A stretch of 8,709 nt of DNA from Candidatus Gastranaerophilales bacterium (GTDB lineage: Bacteria > Cyanobacteriota > Vampirovibrionia > Gastranaerophilales > Gastranaerophilaceae): contig CAAGQE010000155.1 of assembly GCA_900772035.1 (NCBI GenBank), positions 1-8,709 of the forward strand, read 5' to 3'. Below the pieces are notes generated by a model. The model was not told the origin of the DNA, did not search any database, and saw only the letters and a list, made by a program, of their open reading frames with translations. The position numbers were made by a program, and so were the translations under genes. Below are positions 1-7,181 of this stretch, one piece after another (position 1 is the first letter of the stretch; each line of letters starts with the position of its first letter).

Positions 1-1980
1 AGAAGCGTTCTTGAAATGCGTCAATCGCAAATCGAAATTCTCAAAATGCACTATCTTGTTGAAAACGCTTTGGACAACCTTAACCCCAAAGTTGCAAGAA
101 GTTACAGAAATTACAGAAACTATAAGACCGATTTTGTTCACATGCTTGATAAAGTTTATCAAGAAAGTCAAAAGATTATGTACATCGGCGACAAGGAAAA
201 CTCAAATGCCGACTCTACATTGGTTTCAACAAAACGTTCTCTTATTTTCAACCAATTGAACAAAGAATTATACAAGAAGTTTTTCTTGAATGTTGCGGAA
301 CTTCAAGCAATTCGTGACGGTTACATCTACATTCACGATATGTCTGCAAGACGCGACACTATGAACTGCTGTCTTTTCAACGTTTCAAATGTTTTAAAGG
401 GCGGTTTTGAAATGGGTAACCTTTGGTACAACGAACCGAAATCTTTGGAAGTTGCATTTGACGTTATCGGCGATATCGTTATGGCTGCTGCAAGCCAACA
501 ATACGGCGGTTTCACCGTTCCTGAAGTTGACAAGATTTTGGCTCCTTATGCTCAAAAAACTTATGACAGAAATTACAAGAGATATGTCGAAATGGGTGTT
601 CCTGCCGAAAGAGCAGACGAAGAAGCAACAAAAGACGTTCAAAAAGATTTGCACGACGGTTTCCAAGGTTGGGAATACAAATTCAACTCGGTTGCTTCAA
701 GCCGCGGTGACTATCCGTTTATCACAATGACAATCGGCTTAGGCACGGAAAAATTTGAAAAAATGGCTTCGATGATGATGCTCGAAGTCAGAAAGAACGG
801 TCAAGGCAAAAAAGAATGCAAAAAGCCGGTATTATTCCCGAAAATTGTATTCTTGTACGACAAAGACCTTCACGATGAAGGCGGAAAGTTGCACGACCTT
901 TTCAAAGCAGGTGTTGAATGCTCTAAGAAAACAATGTACCCCGATTGGTTGTCTTTGACAGGCGAAGGCTACATTGCAAGCATGTACAAAAAATACAAAA
1001 AAGTTATTTCCCCGATGGGTTGCAGAGCGTTCCTTTCACCTTGGTACGAAAGAGGCGGAATGAAGCCTGCCGATGAAAACGATACTCCCGTATTCGTCGG
1101 AAGATTTAACATCGGTGCAATCAGTTTGCACTTGCCGATGATTTACGCAAAAGCACAAAAAGAAGGCAAAGATTTTTACGAAGTTCTTGATTACTATATG
1201 GAAATGATTAGACAAATCCATATCAGAACTTACGCATACCTCGGCGAAATGAGAGCATCAATTAACCCGTTGGCATTCTGCGAAGGCGGTTTCTACGGCG
1301 GAAATTTGGGCTATCACGATAAAATTAAGCCGATTTTGAAATCATCAACTGCTTCATTCGGTATTACCGCATTGAACGAACTTCAAGAACTCTACAACGG
1401 AAAATCTCTCGTTGAAGACGGCGAATTTGCTCTTGAAGTTATGAGATACATCAACAAAAAGGTTAACGAATTTAAAGAAGTTGACGGAAACCTTTACGCA
1501 ATCTACGGAACTCCCGCTGAAAACCTTTGCGGTCTTCAAGTTAAACAATTCCGCAAAAAATACGGTGTTGTCGACAAAGTTTCCGACAGAGGTTACGTTT
1601 CAAACAGTTTCCATTGCCACGTTTCGGAATCTATCGGACCTGTTCAAAAACAAGATTTGGAAGGCAGATTTTGGGAACTTCTCAACGGCGGTAAAATTCA
1701 ATATGTAAAATATCCTATTTCATACAACACAAAAGCGGTTGAAACTCTTATCAAAAGGGCTATGGACAAAGGATTTTACGAAGGTGTAAACTTATCTCTT
1801 TCATACTGCGATGATTGCGGTCACCAAGAATTGAACATGGATGTTTGCCCCGTTTGCGGAAGCAAAAACCTCACAAAAATCGACAGAATGAACGGATATC
1901 TTTCTTACTCAAGAGTAAAAGGCGATACTCGTCTTAACGAAGCCAAAATGGAAGAAATTAAAGACAGAGTAAGTATGTAA
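1..1980 (+). CDS. nrdD: Anaerobic (class III) ribonucleoside-triphosphate reductase, 5' end cut by window edge
   Basis: Glycyl-radical enzyme that reduces ribonucleoside triphosphates to deoxynucleotides without oxygen, in the cytoplasm. The frame is open to the left edge, so the start lies outside; residues below are numbered from the Met at position 16. The first ~40 residues (VENALDNLNPKVARSYRNYR) look like the last helices of an ATP-cone regulatory domain, so most of that domain is missing here. Visible active-site features are NCC at 117-119 (C118 fits the second active-site Cys) and MGCRAFL at 334-340, where C336 would carry the thiyl radical. Four cysteines (C598, C601, C611, C614) form the C-terminal zinc site. 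The RMNGYL motif follows, with G627 as the predicted radical glycine, and the protein ends 27 residues later, as is typical. The stop codon overlaps nrdG by one base. The promoter is not in the window, so regulation cannot be read. Confidence 0.97.
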   Translation, partial: RSVLEMRQSQIEILKMHYLVENALDNLNPKVARSYRNYRNYKTDFVHMLDKVYQESQKIMYIGDKENSNADSTLVSTKRSLIFNQLNKELYKKFFLNVAELQAIRDGYIYIHDMSARRDTMNCCLFNVSNVLKGGFEMGNLWYNEPKSLEVAFDVIGDIVMAAASQQYGGFTVPEVDKILAPYAQKTYDRNYKRYVEMGVPAERADEEATKDVQKDLHDGFQGWEYKFNSVASSRGDYPFITMTIGLGTEKFEKMASMMMLEVRKNGQGKKECKKPVLFPKIVFLYDKDLHDEGGKLHDLFKAGVECSKKTMYPDWLSLTGEGYIASMYKKYKKVISPMGCRAFLSPWYERGGMKPADENDTPVFVGRFNIGAISLHLPMIYAKAQKEGKDFYEVLDYYMEMIRQIHIRTYAYLGEMRASINPLAFCEGGFYGGNLGYHDKIKPILKSSTASFGITALNELQELYNGKSLVEDGEFALEVMRYINKKVNEFKEVDGNLYAIYGTPAENLCGLQVKQFRKKYGVVDKVSDRGYVSNSFHCHVSESIGPVQKQDLEGRFWELLNGGKIQYVKYPISYNTKAVETLIKRAMDKGFYEGVNLSLSYCDDCGHQELNMDVCPVCGSKNLTKIDRMNGYLSYSRVKGDTRLNEAKMEEIKDRVSM

Positions 1981-2447
1981 TGAATTACCATAATATTACA
2001 AAAGAAGATATGCTCAACGGAGACGGCTTACGGGTCGTCCTTTGGGTTGCAGGTTGCAATCACCAATGCAAAGGCTGCCACAATCCCATAACTTGGGATG
2101 AAAATGGCGGATTGCCGTTTGATAAAGAGGCTGAGGACGAACTTTTCGAGGCGCTTGATAAACCTCATATCGACGGAGTTACTTTCAGCGGCGGAGACCC
2201 TCTGTTTCCTGCAAACAGAAGTGAGGTTTTGAGACTCGTCAAAAAGACTCGCGAAAAATTCCCTCAAAAAACCATTTGGCTCTACACGGGTTACAAGTGG
2301 GATGATGTCAAGGATTTAGACGGCATTGAATTGGTGGATGTTCTCGTCGACGGCGAATTTGTTGAAGAGTTAAAAGACAACAATTTGCATTGGGTCGGAA
2401 GCGCAAACCAAAGAGTTTTGAACGTAAAAGCGCTGTTGAACAAATAG
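1980..2447 (+). CDS. nrdG: Anaerobic ribonucleotide reductase activating protein (radical SAM)
   Basis: Radical S-adenosylmethionine activase that installs the glycyl radical on NrdD. The protein has 155 residues, the normal size for NrdG. It carries the CxxxCxxC [4Fe-4S] motif as C26, C30 and C33 (GCNHQCKGCHNP), followed by the SAM-contacting SGGDP at 70-74. The N-terminal NGDGLRVVLWVAGC is typical of the family. The ATG shares its A with the nrdD stop (TAATG). The Shine-Dalgarno upstream is weak, so translation is probably coupled to nrdD, which suits a two-protein activation system. A hairpin terminator follows 12 nt after the stop. Nothing is unusual about the protein, and no other glycyl-radical activase fits better with nrdD directly upstream. 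Confidence 0.97.
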   Translation: MNYHNITKEDMLNGDGLRVVLWVAGCNHQCKGCHNPITWDENGGLPFDKEAEDELFEALDKPHIDGVTFSGGDPLFPANRSEVLRLVKKTREKFPQKTIWLYTGYKWDDVKDLDGIELVDVLVDGEFVEELKDNNLHWVGSANQRVLNVKALLNK

Positions 2448-2459
2448 TTTTTAAGCATA

Positions 2460-2486
2460 AAAAAAGAGGCTTATCGCCTCTTTTTT
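2460..2486. terminator. Bidirectional rho-independent terminator between convergent operons
   Basis: GAGGC (2466-2470) pairs with GCCTC (2476-2480) around a 5-nt loop, flanked by at least six A on the left and six T on the right, giving an 11-bp symmetric stem. Read rightward it ends the nrdDG transcript. Read leftward its T tract ends the five-gene minus-strand transcript, whose last stop is at 2500. One hairpin therefore appears to serve both convergent units. Confidence 0.88.
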
Positions 2487-2499
2487 GTTGAGAAAAATT

Positions 2500-3330
2500 T
2501 TAGATACCCGAACCTTTCATTCCGATTCCTTTGAGTTTTTTCTCGAGTCTTCTGTACCAATGCAATTTTCTGAGGAACAAGTGTCTGTATCCCGTGAAGT
2601 TGCCTTGAGAAATATTTTTGAGTTGGTTATCGCAAAGTTCCGTAAATTCCTTTTCGAGTTTGTGAGTAAATTCGTGTCTGTTGAGGTTCTTTACGTCCTC
2701 TCTCGTCAAGGTAATCGGTTGACCGACTTCGACCAAAACTTCGGGAGAATCTTCTCTTAAAAACGCAAAAGCAACCGCAATCGGAACCATATTAATTGCT
2801 CCGTATTTTTGAGCGACTTTTTCCGCGATATAAGTCATACCTGTTTGAAACTCAAAAGGTCTGTAATTTGGCGGTTTAATAATGCCTTGCGGGAAAATCC
2901 AAAGACCATGGTCGGGGTTTTGACCCAAGTCGTCAATAGCATATTTCAAAGATTTCATCGCTTCTTGCGGAGAGCGTTTATTTACGGGAAAAGCACCCGC
3001 TCTTGAAAACAGAGGAAATCTGTTCATTTCTTCAACCATCATTCTGACGGTGTGATGAAATACCCTGCGTAACATATTGTATCCGACAATTCCGTCCCAC
3101 CAGTTTCCGTGAGGTGCGTAGAAAATCGTCGCAACATCCTTGTTTCGGTTTTCAAAAAGTTCTTCATTCTTGACTAACATTGAATGAAATCTGTTTTCTA
3201 ACATGTTATAGAAAAACAAATCTGCAATTTTTCGCCAAAACGGTGTGATTCTCGCAGGTCTGAACTTTTCGTTCCTGTTTCTTAATTTTGTAGGCGGAAC
3301 ATCTGAATATAATGCTTCCGGATTACTCAT
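2500..3330 (-). CDS. PlsC-type lysophospholipid/glycerol acyltransferase family protein
   Basis: Predicted acyltransferase moving an acyl chain onto a glycerophospholipid or similar acceptor at the inner membrane face. The 276 residues carry the four blocks of the PlsC superfamily: HGNWWD at 74-79 (HX4D catalytic pair H74/D79), GAFPVNKR at 112-119, IFPQG at 145-149 and VPIAV at 182-186. The third block has Gln where classic PlsC has Glu (FPEG); I recall IFPQG from a bacterial subfamily that includes carotenoid-linked acyltransferases. No convincing membrane helix is seen, and the basic C-terminus (about 245-272) could bind lipid. The ATG has a TGGAG Shine-Dalgarno 5 nt upstream (3336-3339 on the plus strand). 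It lies 50 nt after mgtC, the largest gap in the minus-strand run, and ends at the shared terminator. The acceptor is not predictable. Confidence 0.85.
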   Translation of the reverse strand: MSNPEALYSDVPPTKLRNRNEKFRPARITPFWRKIADLFFYNMLENRFHSMLVKNEELFENRNKDVATIFYAPHGNWWDGIVGYNMLRRVFHHTVRMMVEEMNRFPLFSRAGAFPVNKRSPQEAMKSLKYAIDDLGQNPDHGLWIFPQGIIKPPNYRPFEFQTGMTYIAEKVAQKYGAINMVPIAVAFAFLREDSPEVLVEVGQPITLTREDVKNLNRHEFTHKLEKEFTELCDNQLKNISQGNFTGYRHLFLRKLHWYRRLEKKLKGIGMKGSGI

Positions 3331-3380
3331 ATTTACTCCACATCCTTACCAAACATAATAATTTTACCATTTGAACAATT

Positions 3381-4097
3381 TTAGTCACTCAACTCTTTAA
3401 CCGATATTGATACCAGTTTGTCGTTGTCGTCCTTGAATTGTTCGTATATATATTCGATTGCGTTTTTGCAGCAAATGTTTACCGTGAACGAAATTTTCGT
3501 AAGGTTCTTTTCATAACCCGTATCTTTTTTCGACATTTCCGTTAAGTCAGGAAATTTTTCTACGATAATATTGCCGAAAAACGGTGCGTTTTCGTCATCA
3601 CAAATAATTGTGACCTTCATATTTTTATTGTTCTTTTGGGTTTTAGGGATGCAACTTCTTTCAAAAATTCTTATCAAAGTCAAAGTCGCAACGGACAATA
3701 TCGCACAAATGATTGCGATGCTGAATTTTCCGCAGCCGCAAGCCATTCCGACACTCGCCGTCACCCACAACGTCGCTGCCGTCGTAAGACCGAAAATGCT
3801 CGTTCCGTGTCTCAAAACCGTGCCGCCGCCGATGAAACCTATACCCGTTAAAATTTGTGCCGCTACTCTCGCAGGGTCGCCCATCGGATAAATACTGAGT
3901 GCGTTTGAAAATCCGAAAATGGACAATATCGTAAACAAGCAAGAGCCTACACAAACCAAAATGTTGGTTCTCAAACCTGCCGATTTGTTTGTGATTTCAC
4001 GCTCTAAGCCGATTATAAAACCTAAAATTAATGACAATACTATTCTGAAAATCAAATCACCGTCAGGGGCGGTGAATATTGACGTCAATTCGGGCAT
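3381..4097 (-). CDS. MgtC/SapB family membrane protein with C-terminal ACT-like domain
   Basis: Integral inner-membrane protein of the MgtC/SapB family, linked in other bacteria to magnesium limitation and F1Fo-ATPase modulation; its biochemical role is not settled. The 238 residues show the family core: GLERE at 30-34 followed by AGLRTN at 40-45 after the first helix, DPARVAAQ at 74-81, GIGFIGGG at 85-92 and GLTTAATLW at 103-111. About five hydrophobic segments lie between residues 16 and 146. Residues ~158-238 are soluble with alternating beta/alpha character, matching the ACT-like tail of longer MgtC proteins. The start is 2 nt after the oppC stop, with its AAGGT Shine-Dalgarno inside the end of oppC, so it is almost certainly cotranscribed. 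No Mg2+ leader or PhoP-type control region can exist directly before it in this arrangement, arguing against stand-alone magnesium regulation here. Confidence 0.9.
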   Translation of the reverse strand: MPELTSIFTAPDGDLIFRIVLSLILGFIIGLEREITNKSAGLRTNILVCVGSCLFTILSIFGFSNALSIYPMGDPARVAAQILTGIGFIGGGTVLRHGTSIFGLTTAATLWVTASVGMACGCGKFSIAIICAILSVATLTLIRIFERSCIPKTQKNNKNMKVTIICDDENAPFFGNIIVEKFPDLTEMSKKDTGYEKNLTKISFTVNICCKNAIEYIYEQFKDDNDKLVSISVKELSD

Positions 4098-4099
4098 GT

Positions 4100-5176
4100 T
4101 TACCTTACCTTGCTCTTAGGATCCACTACATCTCTAATTGTATCACCTATTATGTTAAAAGCCAGTACAGCAACAAAAATTAAAACTCCGGGCATCAAAA
4201 GCCACGGTCTGCCCGTTATATTCACAAATTCCTGAGCCTCTTTAAGCATATTTCCCCAACTTGCATCGGGTTGCTGAATGCCCAAGCCCAAAAAACTAAG
4301 CCCCGATTCCGACAAAATATACGACGGAATGCTCAATGTCATCGCGACAATTACGTAACTCATAGTCTGCGGCAAAATGTGCTTCACGATAATTCTCATC
4401 TTTGATGCGCCCGTAGCCACCGCGGCAACTACAAATTCCTGTTCCTTCAAAGAAAGCACCATCCCTCTTATAACCCTTGCAAAGCCTGCCCAGCCGATAA
4501 ATGCCAAAATGACAACAATCAGCGAAAAACGCTGAACACTCGTCATTCCCGCAGGCAAAATCGATGCTAAAATTATAAGCAGATAAAAACTCGGAATGCT
4601 CATCACGGCTTCTGCAGTTCTCATCATCACAAAGTCCGTTTTTCCGCCGAAATATCCCGAAATTCCGCCATATAACAATCCAATCGGAAAACAGATAAAC
4701 AATGCCAAAAATCCGACCGTCAAAGAGATTTGTCCTCCGAAAAGTAATCTCGAAAAATTATCCCGACCGTTTATATCCGTTCCCAAAAGGTACAATTTGC
4801 CGCCGTTTTCGACGTTAATAAAATGTCTGTCAAAAGGAATAACCCCGAAAATCTTATAAGGATAACCTTTTGCAAAATATTTAACCGCGAACTTCTTCGT
4901 TTTATCTTCTGTATATTTTATCTGAAAAGTTTCTTCGTCAAAACTTCTTACAAAGTTGTAAGTGTAAGGCTTGCAGAGTTTTCCTTTTTCGTTAATAACG
5001 TAAATTTTTGACGGGGGTGCATAAGCCGCACGTCTGTCCGAATAGTCTTTTGAATAAGGAGAAATGAAGGTTGCCGAAAATACTGCGACATACAAGATTA
5101 CCAAAATCCAAAACGCTACTGCCGCAAACTTATCCTGCATCATAGATTGAAAAATGTTGTCTCTTGAGTATTTCAT
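4100..5176 (-). CDS. oppC: ABC transporter permease, OppC/DppC type, with long extracytoplasmic insert
   Basis: Second permease of a peptide/nickel-family ABC importer, partner of the adjacent OppB-type protein. The 358 residues are longer than usual because ~90 residues (about 41-130) lie between TM1 (19-40) and the conserved GTDINGRD at 132-139. That insert starts RRAAYAPPSKIYV and is predicted to sit outside the membrane. The permease core has further helices between ~148 and 350. The EAA-type coupling loop is at ~247-269 (QEFVVAAVATGASKMRI to HILP), the contact point for the ATPase. SGLSFLGLGIQQPDASWG (291-308) and the ending VVDPKSK are family hallmarks. The ATG overlaps the oppB stop by one base, with a GAGG Shine-Dalgarno 7 nt upstream. 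Substrate is unknown; peptides are the default, but microcins, nickel or sugars are possible. No ATPase or binding-protein gene is in the window. Confidence 0.92.
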   Translation of the reverse strand: MKYSRDNIFQSMMQDKFAAVAFWILVILYVAVFSATFISPYSKDYSDRRAAYAPPSKIYVINEKGKLCKPYTYNFVRSFDEETFQIKYTEDKTKKFAVKYFAKGYPYKIFGVIPFDRHFINVENGGKLYLLGTDINGRDNFSRLLFGGQISLTVGFLALFICFPIGLLYGGISGYFGGKTDFVMMRTAEAVMSIPSFYLLIILASILPAGMTSVQRFSLIVVILAFIGWAGFARVIRGMVLSLKEQEFVVAAVATGASKMRIIVKHILPQTMSYVIVAMTLSIPSYILSESGLSFLGLGIQQPDASWGNMLKEAQEFVNITGRPWLLMPGVLIFVAVLAFNIIGDTIRDVVDPKSKVR

Positions 5177-6144
5177 TATGATGCCTCAACTCTCGGATCA
5201 ACAAGTTTCAATAAAATATCCGCCAGCAAATTGCCTGCAACAAGCATTATTGTACCAATCATCAACGATGCCATAACAAGGTTAATGTCGGATTTTAAGA
5301 CCGCTTCAAGAATTAAACGACCGAGTCCCGGATATTGAAAAACGTATTCCGTCAGCGCCGCACCGCTGAGTAATGAGGCAAATTCAAACCCCAACAAAGT
5401 AACAAGCGGGTTGATTGCGTTTCTCAAAGCGTGCTTGAATATGACCTTGTTTTCGCTCAAACCCTTTGCCCGTGCGTATTTGACGTAATCGCTTTCCATA
5501 ACATCCAAAAGGTTGCTTCTCATCTGTCTTTGCAGACCCGAAAGCGATATCGTAAACAATACCAAAGTCGGCAAGACCAAATGCCTTGCTATATCAACAA
5601 TCTTGCCCCATTCGGACATCGAAGAATAATTGTAACTCGTAAGTCCGCCTGTCGGAAACCAGCCTGTTTTCACCGCAAAAATCAGCATTAACAGAGCAAA
5701 AAAGAATGACGGGATTGCCATTCCGACGCTTGACAGTACCGTAAGCATTCTGTCTATCGGCTTTCCCTTGTTTAGTGCCGCGACAATTCCGAGCGGAATC
5801 CCGACAATCCATGTGCAGAAAATAACGGTTATCGTCAAAAGCAAGGTGTTCGGAATGCGCTCTTTCAGTTTATCGACGACTTTTTCGCCCGTTGTGCAAA
5901 CACCCATATCTCCTTTGACAAAACTCTTCAGCCAAAGTCCGTATTGAACGGGAACGGGTTTGTCCAAGCCCAAACGAATTTTTTCCGCTTCAAGCGTTTG
6001 CTTTGAAATCGACGGATTTAATCGGAGTTCCCCAAGCGGGTCGACAGGACAAAGTCTTATCAGGAAAAAACCTATAACCGATACTATCAAAAGCAACGGA
6101 ATTGTTTGCAAAAATCGCTTAACTATATATAAAATCAGGTTCAT
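5176..6144 (-). CDS. oppB: ABC transporter permease, OppB/DppB type
   Basis: First permease of a peptide/nickel-family ABC importer, forming a heterodimer with the OppC-type protein. The 322 residues match the family length. An N-terminal helix at ~9-30 follows the typical YIVKRFLQTIPLLL start, then an extracytoplasmic stretch with LGLDKPVPVQYG (58-69) and KGDMG (77-81). Five more helices lie between ~100 and 315. The EAA-type loop spans ~217-250 (ESDYVKYARAKGLSENKV to HALRNAI), and TEYVFQYPGLGRL at 265-277 and the ending LVDPRVEAS are classic OppB signatures. Its ATG shares one base with the stop of the upstream hydrolase gene, and GAAGGG just upstream gives a good Shine-Dalgarno. Specificity lies mostly in the missing binding protein, so the symbol denotes family position only. 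Confidence 0.93.
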   Translation of the reverse strand: MNLILYIVKRFLQTIPLLLIVSVIGFFLIRLCPVDPLGELRLNPSISKQTLEAEKIRLGLDKPVPVQYGLWLKSFVKGDMGVCTTGEKVVDKLKERIPNTLLLTITVIFCTWIVGIPLGIVAALNKGKPIDRMLTVLSSVGMAIPSFFFALLMLIFAVKTGWFPTGGLTSYNYSSMSEWGKIVDIARHLVLPTLVLFTISLSGLQRQMRSNLLDVMESDYVKYARAKGLSENKVIFKHALRNAINPLVTLLGFEFASLLSGAALTEYVFQYPGLGRLILEAVLKSDINLVMASLMIGTIMLVAGNLLADILLKLVDPRVEAS

Positions 6145-7046
6145 TAATTTAACCCTTCAATAAAATCTTTGACCGTCGGATAACACCAGTCCGCCTTGTC
6201 GTGCGAGCCTTTTTCCACAAGTACGAGTTTTGCGCTCGGGTTGTTTCTCGAAAGTTTTTCCGATTGTTCAAAGGAGATTTTCTCGTCGTTTTTCGCGTGC
6301 ATAATGAGTATCGGACAAGTCACTCTGCCGATTTTTTCATCGTTGGAAAAATTTTGTAAATATTCGGTATTCAAAATTAACCACTTTATGAAATTTCTCA
6401 AAATTAAGAATTTGAAAATTTTTATGTACCTCGAAAATACCGAAAACGCCGCATCTTTGATGTTGCTAATCGGACTTTCCAAAATTATTGCTTTGACGTT
6501 ATATTTTAATGCTGTTTCAATCGCCACGGCAGAGCCTAACGAGCGACCCCAAAGTATAATATTTTCCGCTTTATAACCTTTTGAAAATAAATACTCGACT
6601 GCCGTTTCCGCATCCGTGTAAAGCCCCTCTTCAGACGGTCGTCCCGCACTTTTGTAATGTCCTCTGTATGACAAAAACAATGCGCCGAAGCCCTGTCTTT
6701 TCAAAAACAAAAAGGTTTCCTGCCATTTCGTAATGTTTTCCGACTGTCCGTGGAAAAATATTACGACGGGTTTGCCCTCTTGCGGCTCCAAAAATTCCGC
6801 GTGGATTTTTACCATATCCTTCGTAAAAAGCCTTACGACTTCGTAAGAAGATTTCACTTCTTTCTTTATGTATGAAACTTTATAAACTCTCGGTGAAAAA
6901 AACAGAAAATTTTCGGCTTTTATCTTGAAATATCTGCTGACTTTGCTTTTGCCCGAAAGGAAATTGTGCCAAATAAGCACAAACAACTTACAGACGACAA
7001 ATATATACCAGATAAATAAGTAAAATAGTTTCTTAAAGGGGTTCAT
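6144..7046 (-). CDS. Membrane-anchored alpha/beta hydrolase (BEM46/ABHD13-like)
   Basis: Serine hydrolase of the alpha/beta fold, probably an esterase, lipase-like enzyme or peptidase with unknown substrate. The 300 residues begin with a hydrophobic helix (about 7-29) after a short basic N-terminus (NPFKK), which looks like an uncleaved membrane anchor. The catalytic fold follows: FFHGQSEN at 97-104 (oxyanion region), SYRGHYKSAG at 126-135, and the nucleophile elbow GRSLG at 167-171 with S169. The probable acid D254 is in HAKNDEKI and the base H282 in GSHDKADW, so the triad is complete. This architecture resembles BEM46/ABHD13 proteins. It is first in the five-gene minus-strand run and overlaps oppB by one base (TAATG). 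No good Shine-Dalgarno precedes its ATG, but a TATAAT box ends 8 nt upstream, so the message may be leaderless. Which side of the membrane the catalytic domain faces is not certain. Confidence 0.85.
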   Translation of the reverse strand: MNPFKKLFYLFIWYIFVVCKLFVLIWHNFLSGKSKVSRYFKIKAENFLFFSPRVYKVSYIKKEVKSSYEVVRLFTKDMVKIHAEFLEPQEGKPVVIFFHGQSENITKWQETFLFLKRQGFGALFLSYRGHYKSAGRPSEEGLYTDAETAVEYLFSKGYKAENIILWGRSLGSAVAIETALKYNVKAIILESPISNIKDAAFSVFSRYIKIFKFLILRNFIKWLILNTEYLQNFSNDEKIGRVTCPILIMHAKNDEKISFEQSEKLSRNNPSAKLVLVEKGSHDKADWCYPTVKDFIEGLN

Positions 7047-7054
7047 AATTCTAA

Positions 7055-7060
7055 ATTATA
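7055..7060 (-). promoter_or_regulatory. Candidate -10 box of the five-gene minus-strand operon
   Basis: Read on the minus strand this is a perfect TATAAT, ending 8 nt before the hydrolase ATG (7046). A start about 7-8 nt downstream would put the first transcribed base at or next to the ATG. The expected -35 position (about 7077-7083) holds no TTGACA-like hexamer, so the promoter may need an activator or be weak. The assignment rests on the -10 match and the divergent location alone. Confidence 0.45.
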
Positions 7061-7081
7061 CGATTTTTTGCGCATTTCGGC

Positions 7082-7107
7082 TTGTTGTTAAGATATATAA
7101 ACAACAA
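7082..7107. repeat. 8-bp perfect inverted repeat in the divergent promoter region
   Basis: TTGTTGTT (7082-7089) and AACAACAA (7100-7107) are exact reverse complements separated by a 10-nt AT-rich spacer. The centre-to-centre distance of 18 bp suits a dimeric DNA-binding protein. It sits upstream of the candidate leftward -10 and 10 nt before the candidate rightward -35, so one regulator could act on both genes. It lacks a GC stem and T tract, so it is not a terminator. The AT-rich background means chance is possible. Confidence 0.45.
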
Positions 7108-7117
7108 TTTTGAAATC

Positions 7118-7146
7118 TTGACTAAGCAAAAAAATTTCTTAAATAA
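7118..7146 (+). promoter_or_regulatory. Candidate promoter of the 128-residue unknown gene
   Basis: TTGACT (7118-7123) is a close -35 match. With a 16 to 17-nt spacer the -10 would be TAAATA or AAATAA around 7140-7146, a weak match. Transcription would start near 7153, leaving a leader of about 30 nt that contains the GAGG ribosome binding site (7171-7174). Confidence 0.4.
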
Positions 7147-7181
7147 AAACTGTACGGGAAAATGATTGATGAGGTTGCAGA

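Noticed and set aside
407..730. 107-codon open frame in another plus-strand frame inside nrdD
   Set aside because: The nrdD frame is unbroken and carries all family motifs; the overlapping frame has no supporting feature.
2485..2760. 91-codon plus-strand frame beginning inside the shared terminator
   Set aside because: It is antisense to the acyltransferase C-terminal half and starts within the hairpin, so it is not a credible gene.
3333..3356. Minus-strand 7-codon reading frame (MFGKDVE) ending just before the acyltransferase start
   Set aside because: Its stop lies between the Shine-Dalgarno and the ATG, which is suggestive, but it has no ribosome binding site of its own and is short enough to be chance.
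3331..3380. Possible internal promoter before the acyltransferase
   Set aside because: Only weak hexamers are present (TTGTTC and TATGTT at a short 15-nt spacing), so read-through from mgtC is the simpler reading.
6196..6576. 126-codon open frame on the plus strand, antisense to the hydrolase
   Set aside because: It lies wholly inside a gene with a complete catalytic triad on the other strand and its product looks like no known protein; it is a shadow frame.
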